Positions 1 through 8,897 of a DNA stretch of 64,000 nucleotides are shown here, in pieces. The stretch is from Quisquiliibacterium transsilvanicum. Lineage in GTDB: Bacteria; Pseudomonadota; Gammaproteobacteria; Burkholderiales; Burkholderiaceae_E. The notes below the pieces were generated by a model. The model searched no databases, had not been told where the DNA came from, and worked only from the letters and a program-made list of their open reading frames with translations. Location of the stretch: assembly GCF_014202215.1 (NCBI RefSeq), contig NZ_JACHGB010000001.1:186001-250000 (forward strand), read 5' to 3'. The position numbers and the translations under genes were made by a program. The stretch's first letter is position 1. The number at the start of each line of letters is the position of its first letter.

Positions 1-939
1 TGCATCGGCCTGGCCGGGCCGGTGGCCGGGCGACGGGCGACGCTGACCAACCTGCCTTGGACGCTGGACGCCGAGGGCCTGCGGCGGCGCTTCGCGCTCG
101 GGCCGGTCCGGCTCGTCAACGACTTCGCCGCTGCCGCTGCCGGCGTCGCCAGCCTCGACGCGGATGGCGTGCGCACTCTGCAGGCTGGCGCGCCGATTGC
201 CGATGCGCCGCGGGTGATCCTCGGGCCAGGCACCGGCTTGGGCGCAGCGACGATGTTCCCGGTGGGCAGCCGCTGGCGGATCGCCGGCGGCGAGGGCGGG
301 CACCTGGGGCTCGCCCCGCGCAGCGAGCTCGAGGTAGAGCTGTGGCGCTGGCTGCATGCCCGGCATCGCGGCCGCGTGAGCGCCGAGCGGGTGCTCTGCG
401 GCCCCGGCCTGGCGGATCTCTACCGATTCCTGGCCGAGCGAAGCGGCAGCGGCGCGCACGACCCGCTGCTGGCCGCGGACGATCCGGCGGCGGCGGTCTC
501 GACTGCGGCGCTGGCGTCTTCGCCGGGAGCCGAGCCGGGAGCCATGCCGGGAGCCATGCCGGGAGCCATGCCGGGAGCCGCTTCCGCCGCGCGTCCGGTT
601 GCGCAGCCGAGCGAGGACGCCTGCGCGGACGCCGCCCCCGTGCGCGCCCGCGCGACCCAGGCGTTGGACCTGTTCGCTTCGATGCTCGGCGCCTTCGCGG
701 GCGACCTGGCGCTGCTGAGCTTGCCGCGGGCCGGTCTCTACCTGGCCGGCGGCGTTGCGCCACGGATCATGGACGCGCGGCGCGGCGCGTGCTTCCTGGC
801 GGGCTTCGGCGACAAGGGCCGGCACGCGGGGCTGATGGCGGGCGTGCCGGTGCGGCTGGTCACCGATCCCGCGCTCGGAGTGCTGGGCGCGGGCGTACTG
901 GCTTCCGGGCAGGCGAGGGTGCTGGGCAGCGGGCGCTGA
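1..939 (+). CDS. glk: Glucokinase, 5' end outside window
   Basis: Phosphorylates glucose to glucose 6-phosphate in the cytoplasm. The frame is open from base 1 ([10 protein letters not shown], then LTNLPW), so the start and the N-terminal phosphate-binding part lie upstream. Visible glucokinase signatures are LVNDFAA, the LGPGTGLG glycine loop near codon 75, [12 protein letters not shown] and a C-terminal [10 protein letters not shown] segment. Between the [10 protein letters not shown] helix and the [17 protein letters not shown] helix sits an Ala/Pro-rich insertion of about 40 residues that E. coli Glk lacks; it contains three perfect 12-bp units. It lies 134 bp upstream of glgC in the same direction and probably heads or joins the glycogen operon, recycling glucose released from glucan. 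Assignment is firm; the insertion is the odd part. Confidence 0.9.
   Translation, partial: CIGLAGPVAGRRATLTNLPWTLDAEGLRRRFALGPVRLVNDFAAAAAGVASLDADGVRTLQAGAPIADAPRVILGPGTGLGAATMFPVGSRWRIAGGEGGHLGLAPRSELEVELWRWLHARHRGRVSAERVLCGPGLADLYRFLAERSGSGAHDPLLAADDPAAAVSTAALASSPGAEPGAMPGAMPGAMPGAASAARPVAQPSEDACADAAPVRARATQALDLFASMLGAFAGDLALLSLPRAGLYLAGGVAPRIMDARRGACFLAGFGDKGRHAGLMAGVPVRLVTDPALGVLGAGVLASGQARVLGSGR
525..578 (+). repeat. 12-bp in-frame tandem repeat in glk
   Basis: Three identical 12-bp units (GGGAGCCATGCC) occupy 537-572, preceded by a degenerate copy at 525-536 and followed by a partial one. They encode repeated Gly-Ala-Met-Pro inside the glucokinase insertion. Because the unit is a multiple of three, gain or loss of copies keeps the frame. 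Confidence 0.9.
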
Positions 940-1073
940 GCCGCGGCCGCGCGTGCTTTTCTCAACGCTGCCGTCATCCGGATCGGGTACGCTCCGAAAT
1001 GGAGGAGGGCGCGCGAGCTTCCGCGCATCCGGATCGCGGCTGCGCGCCGCTGCACGCTTCGGAGAACCGTCGG

Positions 1074-2384
1074 ATGGACGAAGGCATGCGGGTCAGGCGC
1101 GGCGGACGCGCCGACGAAGGGGTGCGTTTCGCAAGCGAGCTGACGCGCGACGCTTACGCGATGGTGCTGGCCGGGGGACGGGGCAGCCGCCTGCATCAGC
1201 TCACCGACTGGCGGGCGAAGCCGGCCGTGCCCTTCGCCGGCAAGTTCAGGATCATCGACTTCACGCTGTCGAACTGCGTCAACTCCGGCGTGCGGCAGAT
1301 CGGCGTGGCCACCCAGTACAAGGCGCAGAGCCTGATCCGCCACCTGCAGCGCGCCTGGAGCTTCCTCGACGGCCGCTTCGGCGATTTCGTCGACATCATG
1401 CCGGCCCAGCAGCAGGTCGAGCAGAACTGGTACCAGGGCACTGCCGATGCGGTCTACCAGAACCTGGGCGCGATCCGCGAGGCGCGGCCGCGCCGCGTGC
1501 TGGTGCTGTCGGGCGATCACGTCTACAAGATGAACTACGAGAAGCTGCTCGCCTTCCACGACCGCAAGTGCGCGGACATCACGGTGGCCTGCGTCGAGGT
1601 GCCGCTGGCGCAGGCGAGCGCCTTCGGCGTGATGAGCGTCGGCGCCGACTGGCGGATCGACGCGTTCACCGAAAAGCCGGCATCGCCCGCGCCGATGCCC
1701 GGCCGGCCGGACACCGCGCTGGTCAACATGGGTGTGTACGTGTTCAGCGCCGACTTCCTGTACGAGCAGCTCGAGCGCGACGCCGCCGATCCCGGCTCTT
1801 CGCACGACTTCGGCCACGATCTCATCCCGCATGCGGTGCGCCACCATCGCGCCTACGCGCAGCCCTTCTCCGAGAGCTTCGCCGGCGCGCCGGGCTCGCT
1901 TCCCTACTGGCGCGACGTGGGCACCATTGACGCCTTCTGGAGCGCGAACATGGAGCTCACCGGCATCACGCCCGAGTTGAACCTGTACGACGAGGACTGG
2001 CCGGTCTGGACCTACCAGGAGCAGACGCCGCCGGCGAAGTTCGTGTTCGACGACGAGAATCGTCGCGGCATGGCGATCGACTCGATGGTGGCGGGGGGAA
2101 CCATCATCAGCGGCGCGATCGTGCGGCGGTCGATGCTGTTCACGCGGGTCCGGGTGCACAGCTTCGCGAAGGTCGAGGATTCGGTGCTGCTGCCCAAGGT
2201 GGAGGTCGGGCGCAGCTGCGTGGTGCGCAAGGCAGTGATCGATCGCGGCTGCGTGATCCCCGAGGGCATGCGCATCGGCGTCGATCCGGATGCGGACCGG
2301 GCCCGCTTCCGTGTCAGCGAGGGGGGCGTGGTTCTGGTCACCCCGGAGATGCTGGGCCAGGCCCGCGCGCCCGGAGGCTACTAG
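1074..2384 (+). CDS. glgC: Glucose-1-phosphate adenylyltransferase
   Basis: Makes ADP-glucose from ATP and glucose 1-phosphate, the committed step of bacterial glycogen synthesis. The 436-residue product has the nucleotide-binding AGGRGSRL loop (about residues 33-40), [17 protein letters not shown], the [12 protein letters not shown] segment, SGDHVYKM, and a C-terminal left-handed beta-helix ([16 protein letters not shown] onward), all as in E. coli GlgC at normal family length. The start at 1074 has GGAGA eight bases upstream; ATGs at 999 and 1086 are alternatives. It is followed after 3 bp by a GH57 gene, implying cotranscription. Allosteric control by sugar phosphates is a family property, not something visible here. 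Confidence 0.96.
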   Translation: MDEGMRVRRGGRADEGVRFASELTRDAYAMVLAGGRGSRLHQLTDWRAKPAVPFAGKFRIIDFTLSNCVNSGVRQIGVATQYKAQSLIRHLQRAWSFLDGRFGDFVDIMPAQQQVEQNWYQGTADAVYQNLGAIREARPRRVLVLSGDHVYKMNYEKLLAFHDRKCADITVACVEVPLAQASAFGVMSVGADWRIDAFTEKPASPAPMPGRPDTALVNMGVYVFSADFLYEQLERDAADPGSSHDFGHDLIPHAVRHHRAYAQPFSESFAGAPGSLPYWRDVGTIDAFWSANMELTGITPELNLYDEDWPVWTYQEQTPPAKFVFDDENRRGMAIDSMVAGGTIISGAIVRRSMLFTRVRVHSFAKVEDSVLLPKVEVGRSCVVRKAVIDRGCVIPEGMRIGVDPDADRARFRVSEGGVVLVTPEMLGQARAPGGY

Positions 2385-2387
2385 AGC

Positions 2388-4094
2388 ATGGCCATCGCAC
2401 GAGCGCGGCTCGACCTGGTGCTGCTGTGGCACATGCACCAGCCCGACTACCGGGACGCAGCCAGCGGCCGCTACCTGCTGCCCTGGGTCTACCTGCACGC
2501 GATGAAGGACTACACGGACATGGCGGCGCACGTCGAGCGCCATCCGGGAATCCGCTGCACCTTCAACTTCGTTCCGGTGCTGCTGGAGCAGCTCGAGGAC
2601 TACGTCGTCCAGTTCGACGTGGGCCGCATCCGCGATCCGTTGCTGCGCCTGCTGGAGGTCGCCGACCTGGACCGGATCGAGCCGCAGGACCGGGCGCTGA
2701 TCCTGGACAGCTGCTTCCACTCGAACCACGAGTCGATGCTGCAGCCCTACGTCCATTATCGCCGTCTGCACGATCTGTTCCGGCAGGTCGACACCGCCGA
2801 CCGGCGCGGTTTCGACTACCTGTCGGGCGCCTACCTGGCCGACCTGCTCACCTGGTATCACCTGGTCTGGGTCGGCGAGACCGAGCGGCGCAGCGATCCG
2901 ATCTTCGGCCGGCTGATGAGCAAGGGCACGGGCTTCAGCCACGGCGACCGCCTGCAGCTCTTCGACGCGATCGGCATCGCGATGCGCCGGCTCGTCGGGC
3001 GCTACCGGGCGCTCGCCGCCGAGGGACGCATCGAGCTTTCGACCACGCCCTACGCGCATCCGCTGGCGCCGCTGATGCTCAACTTCGGCGCCAGCCGCGA
3101 GGCGCTGCCGGAGTCGCCGCTGCCAGCCGAGCCCGGCTATCCCGGCGGCGCCGAGCGGGTGCGCTGGCATCTCAAGGAGGCCATCGAAGGACACCGCAAG
3201 CGCTTCGGCCTGGCCCCAGAGGGGCTGTGGCCGGCCGAGGGCGCGGTGTCGGAGCCGCTGCTCGACGAGGTGGCCGCGGCCGGCATCGGCTGGACGGCCA
3301 GCAGCGAGAGCGTGCTCGCCAACAGTCTCGGGCAGCCCGGCTGGCGGGACCAGGCGGCTCGCCGCAGCGCGCTCTACCGCCCCTGGTCGCATCCGCGGGC
3401 CCCGGACGTGAAGCTGCTGTTCCGGGATGAGCGGCTCTCCGACCTGATCGGCTTCGAGTACTCGAAGTGGCACGGGCGGGACGCCGCGGCACACCTGATC
3501 GCCGAGCTGGAGTCGATCGCGGCAGAGGCGCCCGAGGGCGAGCGGCCGCTGGTGCTGGTGGCGCTCGACGGCGAAAACGCCTGGGAGTACTACCCCTACA
3601 ACGGGTTCTACTTCTTCGAGGAGCTCTACTCGGCGCTCGAGGCGCATCCCTTCATCCGCACCCGCACCGCAAGCGAGGCGCTCGCCGATGCCGGCGGCGC
3701 GACCGGCACGCTGCCGCGGCTGGTGGCCGGCAGCTGGGTGATGGGGACGCTGTCGACCTGGATGGGCGATGCCGACAAGAACCGCGCCTGGGACCTCCTG
3801 GCGCAGGCCAAGACCGCCTGGGACGAGGCGATGGCCGCCAACGCGTTCACGCCCGAGCGCCGCTTCGAGGCGGAGCGCCAGCTCGCGGCCTGCGAGGGGT
3901 CGGACTGGTTCTGGTGGCTGGGTTCCTACAACCCCGCGCATGCGGTGGAGCGTTTCGAGCGCGTCTTCCGCCACAACCTGCGCAGGCTCTACGAGCTGAT
4001 CGGGCGCAGCCCGCCGGCCTCGCTCGACCAGCCGCTGGGACATGGCGGCGGCCGACCGGAGTCGGGCGGGACGATGCGCCGCGCCGCACCCTGA
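2388..4094 (+). CDS. GH57 glycoside hydrolase / glucan enzyme
   Basis: A 568-residue glycoside hydrolase family 57 protein. Region 1 is HMHQPDY at residues 15-21; FNFVPVLLEQL follows; the nucleophile region is GLWPAEGAVSE near residue 280; the acid/base region is ALDGENAWEYYPYNG near residue 394. This architecture matches the alpha-amylase/amylopullulanase branch of GH57 often found in glycogen clusters. No signal peptide is visible, so it should act on intracellular glucan. It starts 3 bp after glgC, with GGAGG inside the end of glgC. Substrate specificity (debranching, alpha-1,4 hydrolysis or transfer) cannot be read from motifs. Since no glgB or glgX is present nearby, it may supply one of those activities; that is inference. 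Confidence 0.85.
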   Translation: MAIARARLDLVLLWHMHQPDYRDAASGRYLLPWVYLHAMKDYTDMAAHVERHPGIRCTFNFVPVLLEQLEDYVVQFDVGRIRDPLLRLLEVADLDRIEPQDRALILDSCFHSNHESMLQPYVHYRRLHDLFRQVDTADRRGFDYLSGAYLADLLTWYHLVWVGETERRSDPIFGRLMSKGTGFSHGDRLQLFDAIGIAMRRLVGRYRALAAEGRIELSTTPYAHPLAPLMLNFGASREALPESPLPAEPGYPGGAERVRWHLKEAIEGHRKRFGLAPEGLWPAEGAVSEPLLDEVAAAGIGWTASSESVLANSLGQPGWRDQAARRSALYRPWSHPRAPDVKLLFRDERLSDLIGFEYSKWHGRDAAAHLIAELESIAAEAPEGERPLVLVALDGENAWEYYPYNGFYFFEELYSALEAHPFIRTRTASEALADAGGATGTLPRLVAGSWVMGTLSTWMGDADKNRAWDLLAQAKTAWDEAMAANAFTPERRFEAERQLAACEGSDWFWWLGSYNPAHAVERFERVFRHNLRRLYELIGRSPPASLDQPLGHGGGRPESGGTMRRAAP

Positions 4095-4163
4095 GACCTT
4101 AGCGAACCCCGACCCGGGCCCGCCCGGACCCGAGCCCTCCGAAATGACCGGCACTCCCTTTCG

Positions 4164-6206
4164 ATGACCAGCTCCGAGCCCCTGCAATTCCTGTTCGGCG
4201 TCCATGCCCACCAGCCCGTGGGCAACTTCCCTTCGGTGATCGACGACGCGGTCGAGCGCTGCTACCGGCCCTTCCTCGAGACGCTCTCGCGCTATCCCGG
4301 GTTCCGCTTCGCGCTGCACCTGTCGGGCTGGCTGCTCGGCGACCTCGCAGCGCGCCATCCTGCGCTGGTCGAGCAGATCGCGCAGATGGTGTCGCGCGGG
4401 CAGCTCGAACTGTTCGGCGCCGGCGACTGCGAGCCAGTGCTGGCGGCGATTCCCGAGCGGGACCGGATCTCGCAGCTGGAGGCGATGAACGCGCGCCTGG
4501 AGCGCCACTTCGGCCTGCGGCCCGCAGGCGCCTGGCTGACCGAGCGGGTCTGGGAGTCCTCGGTGGTGCCCTCGCTGGTGCGGAGCGGGGTGCGTTACGT
4601 GCTGGTGGACGACTATCACTTCCTCTGCGCGGGCGTTCCTGCCGACGCGCTGGACCGCCATTTCGCCACCGAGGAGGACGGGCTGCGGCTGGACGTCTTC
4701 CCGATCTCGGAGGCGCTTCGCTACCGGCTGCCCTTCGCGCCCGCCGCCGACGCGCTCGGCCACCTGGAGTCGCTCGCCGCCCAGGGCCACGCCGCGGCGA
4801 TCCATTTCGACGACCTGGAGAAGTTCGGCATCTGGCCCGAGACCCACGAGTGGGTCTACGGCCGCGGCTGGCTGGCCGCCTTCGTCGAGGCGGTGCTGGC
4901 GTCTCCGACGGTGCGCGCAGAGTCCTTCTCCGCCTTCCACGCGGGCCGGCGGGCGCGCGGGCTGGTCTACCTGCCGACCACCTCGTACATCGAGATGAAC
5001 GAATGGACGCTGCCCCCGGCGGCGGCCAGGCGTTTCGCAGAACTGCAGCAGCGCGAGCGCGCGGCCGGCAGCTTCGAGGAGAGCAAGGCCTTCGTGCGCG
5101 GCGGCATCTGGCGCAACTTCCTCAGCCGCTATCCCGAGAGCAATTGGCTGCACAAGCGGATGCTGCGGGCCTCCGCCCGGCTCGATGCGCAGGGTGCGGC
5201 GGCCGCGCTGCTGCGTCCGCTGCTGCACGAGGCGCAGTCCAACGACGCCTACTGGCACGGACTGTTCGGCGGGCTCTACCTGCCGCACCTGCGACGCGCG
5301 GCCTGGAGCAGCCTGTGCGCGCTCGAGGCAGGGCTGGAGCGGCTGTCGCCGCGCGCGCCGCTGGAGCGCGTCGATCTCGACCTGGACGGCCGCGACGAGT
5401 GGCTGATCGGCGCAGGCGGGCTGCAGGCCGCGCTGCGTGACGACGGCCGCGCCGCGCTGCACGAGCTCTCGTCGCTGCCGCTGCTGCACAACTTCGGCGA
5501 CACGCTGGCGCGGCGCGAGGAGGCCTACCATGAGCGCATCGGCGCCGGGTCCGGGCAGACCGCGCAGGGCGAGGGTATCGCGTCGGCGCACGACCGGATC
5601 GCCAGCAAGCACGCGATCGAACCCGAGGACCTCGAGCCGGATCTCGCGCCGCGGGCGATCTGCGTGGACCGCATCGTCGATCCCCAGGGCGCGGCCGCCC
5701 CGCTCGACGGTTACCGGATCATCGAAGAGGGCGCCGGAGTCGGAGAGGGCGCTGGCGCTGGCGCGCCCAGCCTGCTGTTCGAAACGGCGCTGGACGGCGC
5801 GCGGGTCGCCAAGCGGATCGCGGTGGGCGGCGACGGGGTGCGCATCGAATGGCGCTGCCAGGGCCTGGCCGGCAGACGGCTGGTCACCCAGCTCAACCTG
5901 GCGATGCCGAGCTGCGATGGCTATGGCGGCCGCTATGTGCTCGCCGACGGCTCGATTCCCGCAGGATTCGGGCAGCCGCTCGCGATCGAGGCGATGGAGC
6001 TGCTGACGCTGGACGACCGTGCGCTCGACGGGGCGTTGCGGCTGGAATGCCGCCCCGCCTGCCGGATGGCCGGCGCGCCGCTGCACACTGTCTCGCTCTC
6101 CGAAGGGGGATTTGAGAAAATCATGCAGGCGGCAGTCGTGGAGCTGACCTTCGAACTGAAGTCCGACTACGAAACCGTGAGGCTCGCGATGCTGCCGTCG
6201 CGCTGA
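4164..6206 (+). CDS. GH57 4-alpha-glucanotransferase-like enzyme
   Basis: The 680-residue product resembles the Thermococcus litoralis 4-alpha-glucanotransferase type of GH57, which has central DUF1925 and C-terminal DUF1926 domains. Region 1 is GVHAHQPVGNF (His14 and His16). GDCEPVLAAIP follows. The nucleophile Glu127 is in WLTERVWE and the acid/base Asp216 in HFDDLEKFGIWPE, close to Glu123 and Asp214 of the archaeal enzyme. Inside the C-terminal beta domain a Gly/Ala-rich stretch (GAGVGEGAGAGAPS, around 5735-5770) looks like a local expansion. It probably disproportionates maltodextrins produced by the phosphorylase and the preceding GH57, a MalQ-like role. It lies 69 bp after the first GH57 gene. 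No export signal is seen. Confidence 0.85.
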   Translation: MTSSEPLQFLFGVHAHQPVGNFPSVIDDAVERCYRPFLETLSRYPGFRFALHLSGWLLGDLAARHPALVEQIAQMVSRGQLELFGAGDCEPVLAAIPERDRISQLEAMNARLERHFGLRPAGAWLTERVWESSVVPSLVRSGVRYVLVDDYHFLCAGVPADALDRHFATEEDGLRLDVFPISEALRYRLPFAPAADALGHLESLAAQGHAAAIHFDDLEKFGIWPETHEWVYGRGWLAAFVEAVLASPTVRAESFSAFHAGRRARGLVYLPTTSYIEMNEWTLPPAAARRFAELQQRERAAGSFEESKAFVRGGIWRNFLSRYPESNWLHKRMLRASARLDAQGAAAALLRPLLHEAQSNDAYWHGLFGGLYLPHLRRAAWSSLCALEAGLERLSPRAPLERVDLDLDGRDEWLIGAGGLQAALRDDGRAALHELSSLPLLHNFGDTLARREEAYHERIGAGSGQTAQGEGIASAHDRIASKHAIEPEDLEPDLAPRAICVDRIVDPQGAAAPLDGYRIIEEGAGVGEGAGAGAPSLLFETALDGARVAKRIAVGGDGVRIEWRCQGLAGRRLVTQLNLAMPSCDGYGGRYVLADGSIPAGFGQPLAIEAMELLTLDDRALDGALRLECRPACRMAGAPLHTVSLSEGGFEKIMQAAVVELTFELKSDYETVRLAMLPSR

Positions 6207-6310
6207 CAATTGCCCGCTGCAGGCGCTGCGCACCGCAGCCCCGCCCAACACCGTCCGCCCGACATAGTCCGCCCCGCGCCGCCCCGACCAACGCAGCCCC
6301 CGGAGTACCA

Positions 6311-8863
6311 ATGCCCGGCACCGCATTCCAGCTGGAGGTCAGTCCGACACTGCCCGACCGGCTTTCCCGCCTCGAAGAGCTCGCCAACAACCTCTGGTAC
6401 AGCTGGGACCGCCCCACGCGCACGCTGTTCGCCCGAATGAACAGCCGGGTCTGGGACGCGGTGGGGCACAGTCCCAAGGCCTTCCTCAAGCGCATCGACC
6501 AGCGCCAGCTCGATGCCGCCGCCGATGACCGCCCCTTCCTCAGCAACTACCTGAAGGTGCTGTCCGCCTACGACAGCTACCACGACAGCAAGGTGGGCAT
6601 CAACGGCAACCGCCTGCTCGGCGACCAGGACCTGGTCGCCTATTTCTGCGCGGAGTTCGGCTTCCACGAGAGCCTGCCCATCTATTCCGGCGGGCTCGGC
6701 ATCCTGGCGGGCGACCACTGCAAGGCGGCCAGCGACATGCGGCTGCCCTTCGTCGGCGTGGGCCTGCTGTACCGGCAGGGCTACTTCTTCCAGACCATCG
6801 ACAGCCACGGCCACCAGCAGGCTGCCTACGCCGATTCCGACTTCACCGACCTGCCGGTGTCGCCGGTGCTCGACGCGCGCGGCGCGCCGCTGTGCGTGAA
6901 CGTCGGCCTGCCGGGACGCGACGTGCGGGTCAAGGTCTGGGAGGCGCGCGCCGGGCACGTGCGGCTCTTCCTGCTCGATGCCGACCTGCCGGAGAACGGG
7001 CCGGCCGACCGCGACATCACCCACCGGCTGTATGGCGGCGACCGCACCACGCGGATCGAGCAGGAGATCCTGCTGGGCATCGGCGGCGGGCGCGCGCTGG
7101 CGGCGATGGGGCTCAAGCCGACCGTCTGGCACATCAACGAGGGACACGCGGCCTTCCTGGTGCTGGAGCGCGTGCGCCGGATGATCCACGACGGGCTGCC
7201 CTTCGGCGCTGCGCTGGAGGCGGTTGCCGCCAACACAGTGTTCACCACGCACACCGCGGTGCCGGCCGGGCACGACCACTTCTCGCGCGAGATGATCGAG
7301 CGCTACTTCACCGGGTGGTGCTCCGAGACCGGCGTGCCGCCGACGCATCTGTGCGCGCTAGGCGAGGCCGTGGGCTCGCACGACTTCAACATGACCGCGC
7401 TGGCCATCCGCGGCTCGCGTTTCCACAACGGGGTCTCGCAGATCCACCGCGGCGTGTCGGCGCGGATGCTCGCGCCGCTGTGGCCGCAGATCGAACCCGA
7501 CGAGAACCCGATCGACGGCATCACGAACGGTGTGCACATCCCCACCTTCCTGGCCGACGAATGGGGCGAGCTGTTCTCGCGCCAGCTGGGTTCCGGCTGG
7601 ACGGCGCGGGTCACCGATCCGGCCTCCTGGTCCGGCGTCCACGAGATCCCCGACCAGCAGTTCTGGAGCGTGCGGCAGTCGCTCAAGTCGCAGATGCTGC
7701 ACCTGGTGCGCCACCGGATCGCACGGGCGCATTCCCGCAACCTCGGCTCGGACGCCCACCTCGACCGGCTGCTGCGCCACGCCGATCCCGATAATCCCAA
7801 CGTGCTGACGGTCGGGTTCGCGCGCCGTTTCGCCACCTACAAGCGGGCGATGCTGATGATGGAGGACCTCGACTGGCTGCGCGAGATCGTCTCCGATCCC
7901 GCCCGCCCGGTGGTCTTCATCTTCGCGGGCAAGGCGCATCCGGCCGACGAGCCCGGGCGCGAGATGATCCGGCGCATCCATGAGGTGGCCGCGATGCGCG
8001 AGTTCGAGGGTCACATCCTGCTGGTGGAGGGCTACGACCTGCGGCTTGGCCGGCGGCTGGTGCAGGGCGTGGACGTCTGGCTGAACAACCCGATCTATCC
8101 GCTGGAGGCCTCCGGCACCTCGGGCATGAAGGCGGCGCTGAATGGAGTGATCAACCTGTCGGTGCTCGACGGCTGGTGGGACGAGGGCTACGACGGCGAC
8201 AACGGCTGGGCGATCAAGCCGGTGCACGACGGGCTCGACGAGGCCGAGCGTTCGCGCGACGAGGCGCGCACCCTCTACGAGATCCTGCAGGACAAGGTGG
8301 CGCCGCTCTACTACGCGCGCGGGCCGATGGGCTACTCGCCGGGCTGGGTGGCGATGGCCAAGCGTTCGATGGCGACGATCGCGCCGCAGTTCAACGCCGA
8401 ACGCATGCTGCGCCAGTACCTCACCCGCTTCTACGCGCCGGCGGCCGAGCAATGGCGCCAGCATTCGGTGGACGGCTTCGCCCTGTCGCGCAGGCTGGGC
8501 GAATGGAAGGCCCGGGTCCATGCAGCCTGGAACGGCGTGCGGCTGCGCCGCGTCGACAGCGCAGCGCAGCGCATCCGCTTCGGCGAGGGAATGCGCTTCG
8601 AGGTGGCGCTGCAGCTCAACGGACTCGACCCTGCCGACGTGGCCGTCGAGGTGGTCTTCGACCGCCGCGAGTTGACCGGCGACCCCCAGGAGCGCCGGCT
8701 GATGGGGCTCAAGCCCCAGCACGCGCTGGACACCGGCGAGCACCTGTACGCGATCGAGCTGGACCCCGACTGGTGCGGGCGCATGGACTACCGCTTCCGT
8801 GCCTATCCGTTCAGCGCCAGGCTCACCCACCGCTTCGAGATGGGACTGATGTGCTGGCTGTGA
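6311..8863 (+). CDS. glgP: Alpha-glucan (glycogen) phosphorylase
   Basis: GT35 phosphorylase of 850 residues, releasing glucose 1-phosphate from alpha-1,4-glucan. It begins with the DUF3417 N-terminal domain typical of the shorter bacterial/archaeal phosphorylase branch (RLEELANNLWYSWDR). It then has GGLGILAGDH, HINEGHAAFLVLER, NGVHIPTF, TVGFARRFATYKRA and the pyridoxal-phosphate site EASGTSGMKAALNG near residues 598-610. The start at 6311 has GGAG seven bases upstream. It is cotranscribed with GH57 genes on one side and glgA on the other, so synthesis and breakdown are encoded together. Function is well supported; glycogen versus maltodextrin preference is not. Confidence 0.93.
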   Translation: MPGTAFQLEVSPTLPDRLSRLEELANNLWYSWDRPTRTLFARMNSRVWDAVGHSPKAFLKRIDQRQLDAAADDRPFLSNYLKVLSAYDSYHDSKVGINGNRLLGDQDLVAYFCAEFGFHESLPIYSGGLGILAGDHCKAASDMRLPFVGVGLLYRQGYFFQTIDSHGHQQAAYADSDFTDLPVSPVLDARGAPLCVNVGLPGRDVRVKVWEARAGHVRLFLLDADLPENGPADRDITHRLYGGDRTTRIEQEILLGIGGGRALAAMGLKPTVWHINEGHAAFLVLERVRRMIHDGLPFGAALEAVAANTVFTTHTAVPAGHDHFSREMIERYFTGWCSETGVPPTHLCALGEAVGSHDFNMTALAIRGSRFHNGVSQIHRGVSARMLAPLWPQIEPDENPIDGITNGVHIPTFLADEWGELFSRQLGSGWTARVTDPASWSGVHEIPDQQFWSVRQSLKSQMLHLVRHRIARAHSRNLGSDAHLDRLLRHADPDNPNVLTVGFARRFATYKRAMLMMEDLDWLREIVSDPARPVVFIFAGKAHPADEPGREMIRRIHEVAAMREFEGHILLVEGYDLRLGRRLVQGVDVWLNNPIYPLEASGTSGMKAALNGVINLSVLDGWWDEGYDGDNGWAIKPVHDGLDEAERSRDEARTLYEILQDKVAPLYYARGPMGYSPGWVAMAKRSMATIAPQFNAERMLRQYLTRFYAPAAEQWRQHSVDGFALSRRLGEWKARVHAAWNGVRLRRVDSAAQRIRFGEGMRFEVALQLNGLDPADVAVEVVFDRRELTGDPQERRLMGLKPQHALDTGEHLYAIELDPDWCGRMDYRFRAYPFSARLTHRFEMGLMCWL

Positions 8864-8897
8864 CGGACGGGGCGCGACGGTTGCGGGAGCCGGCGTG

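Noticed and set aside
738..6326. 1862-codon open frame antisense to the glycogen genes
   Set aside because: It results from the GC3-biased codons of glgC and the GH57 genes; its translation is low-complexity with no family similarity, and the sense frames carry clear catalytic motifs.
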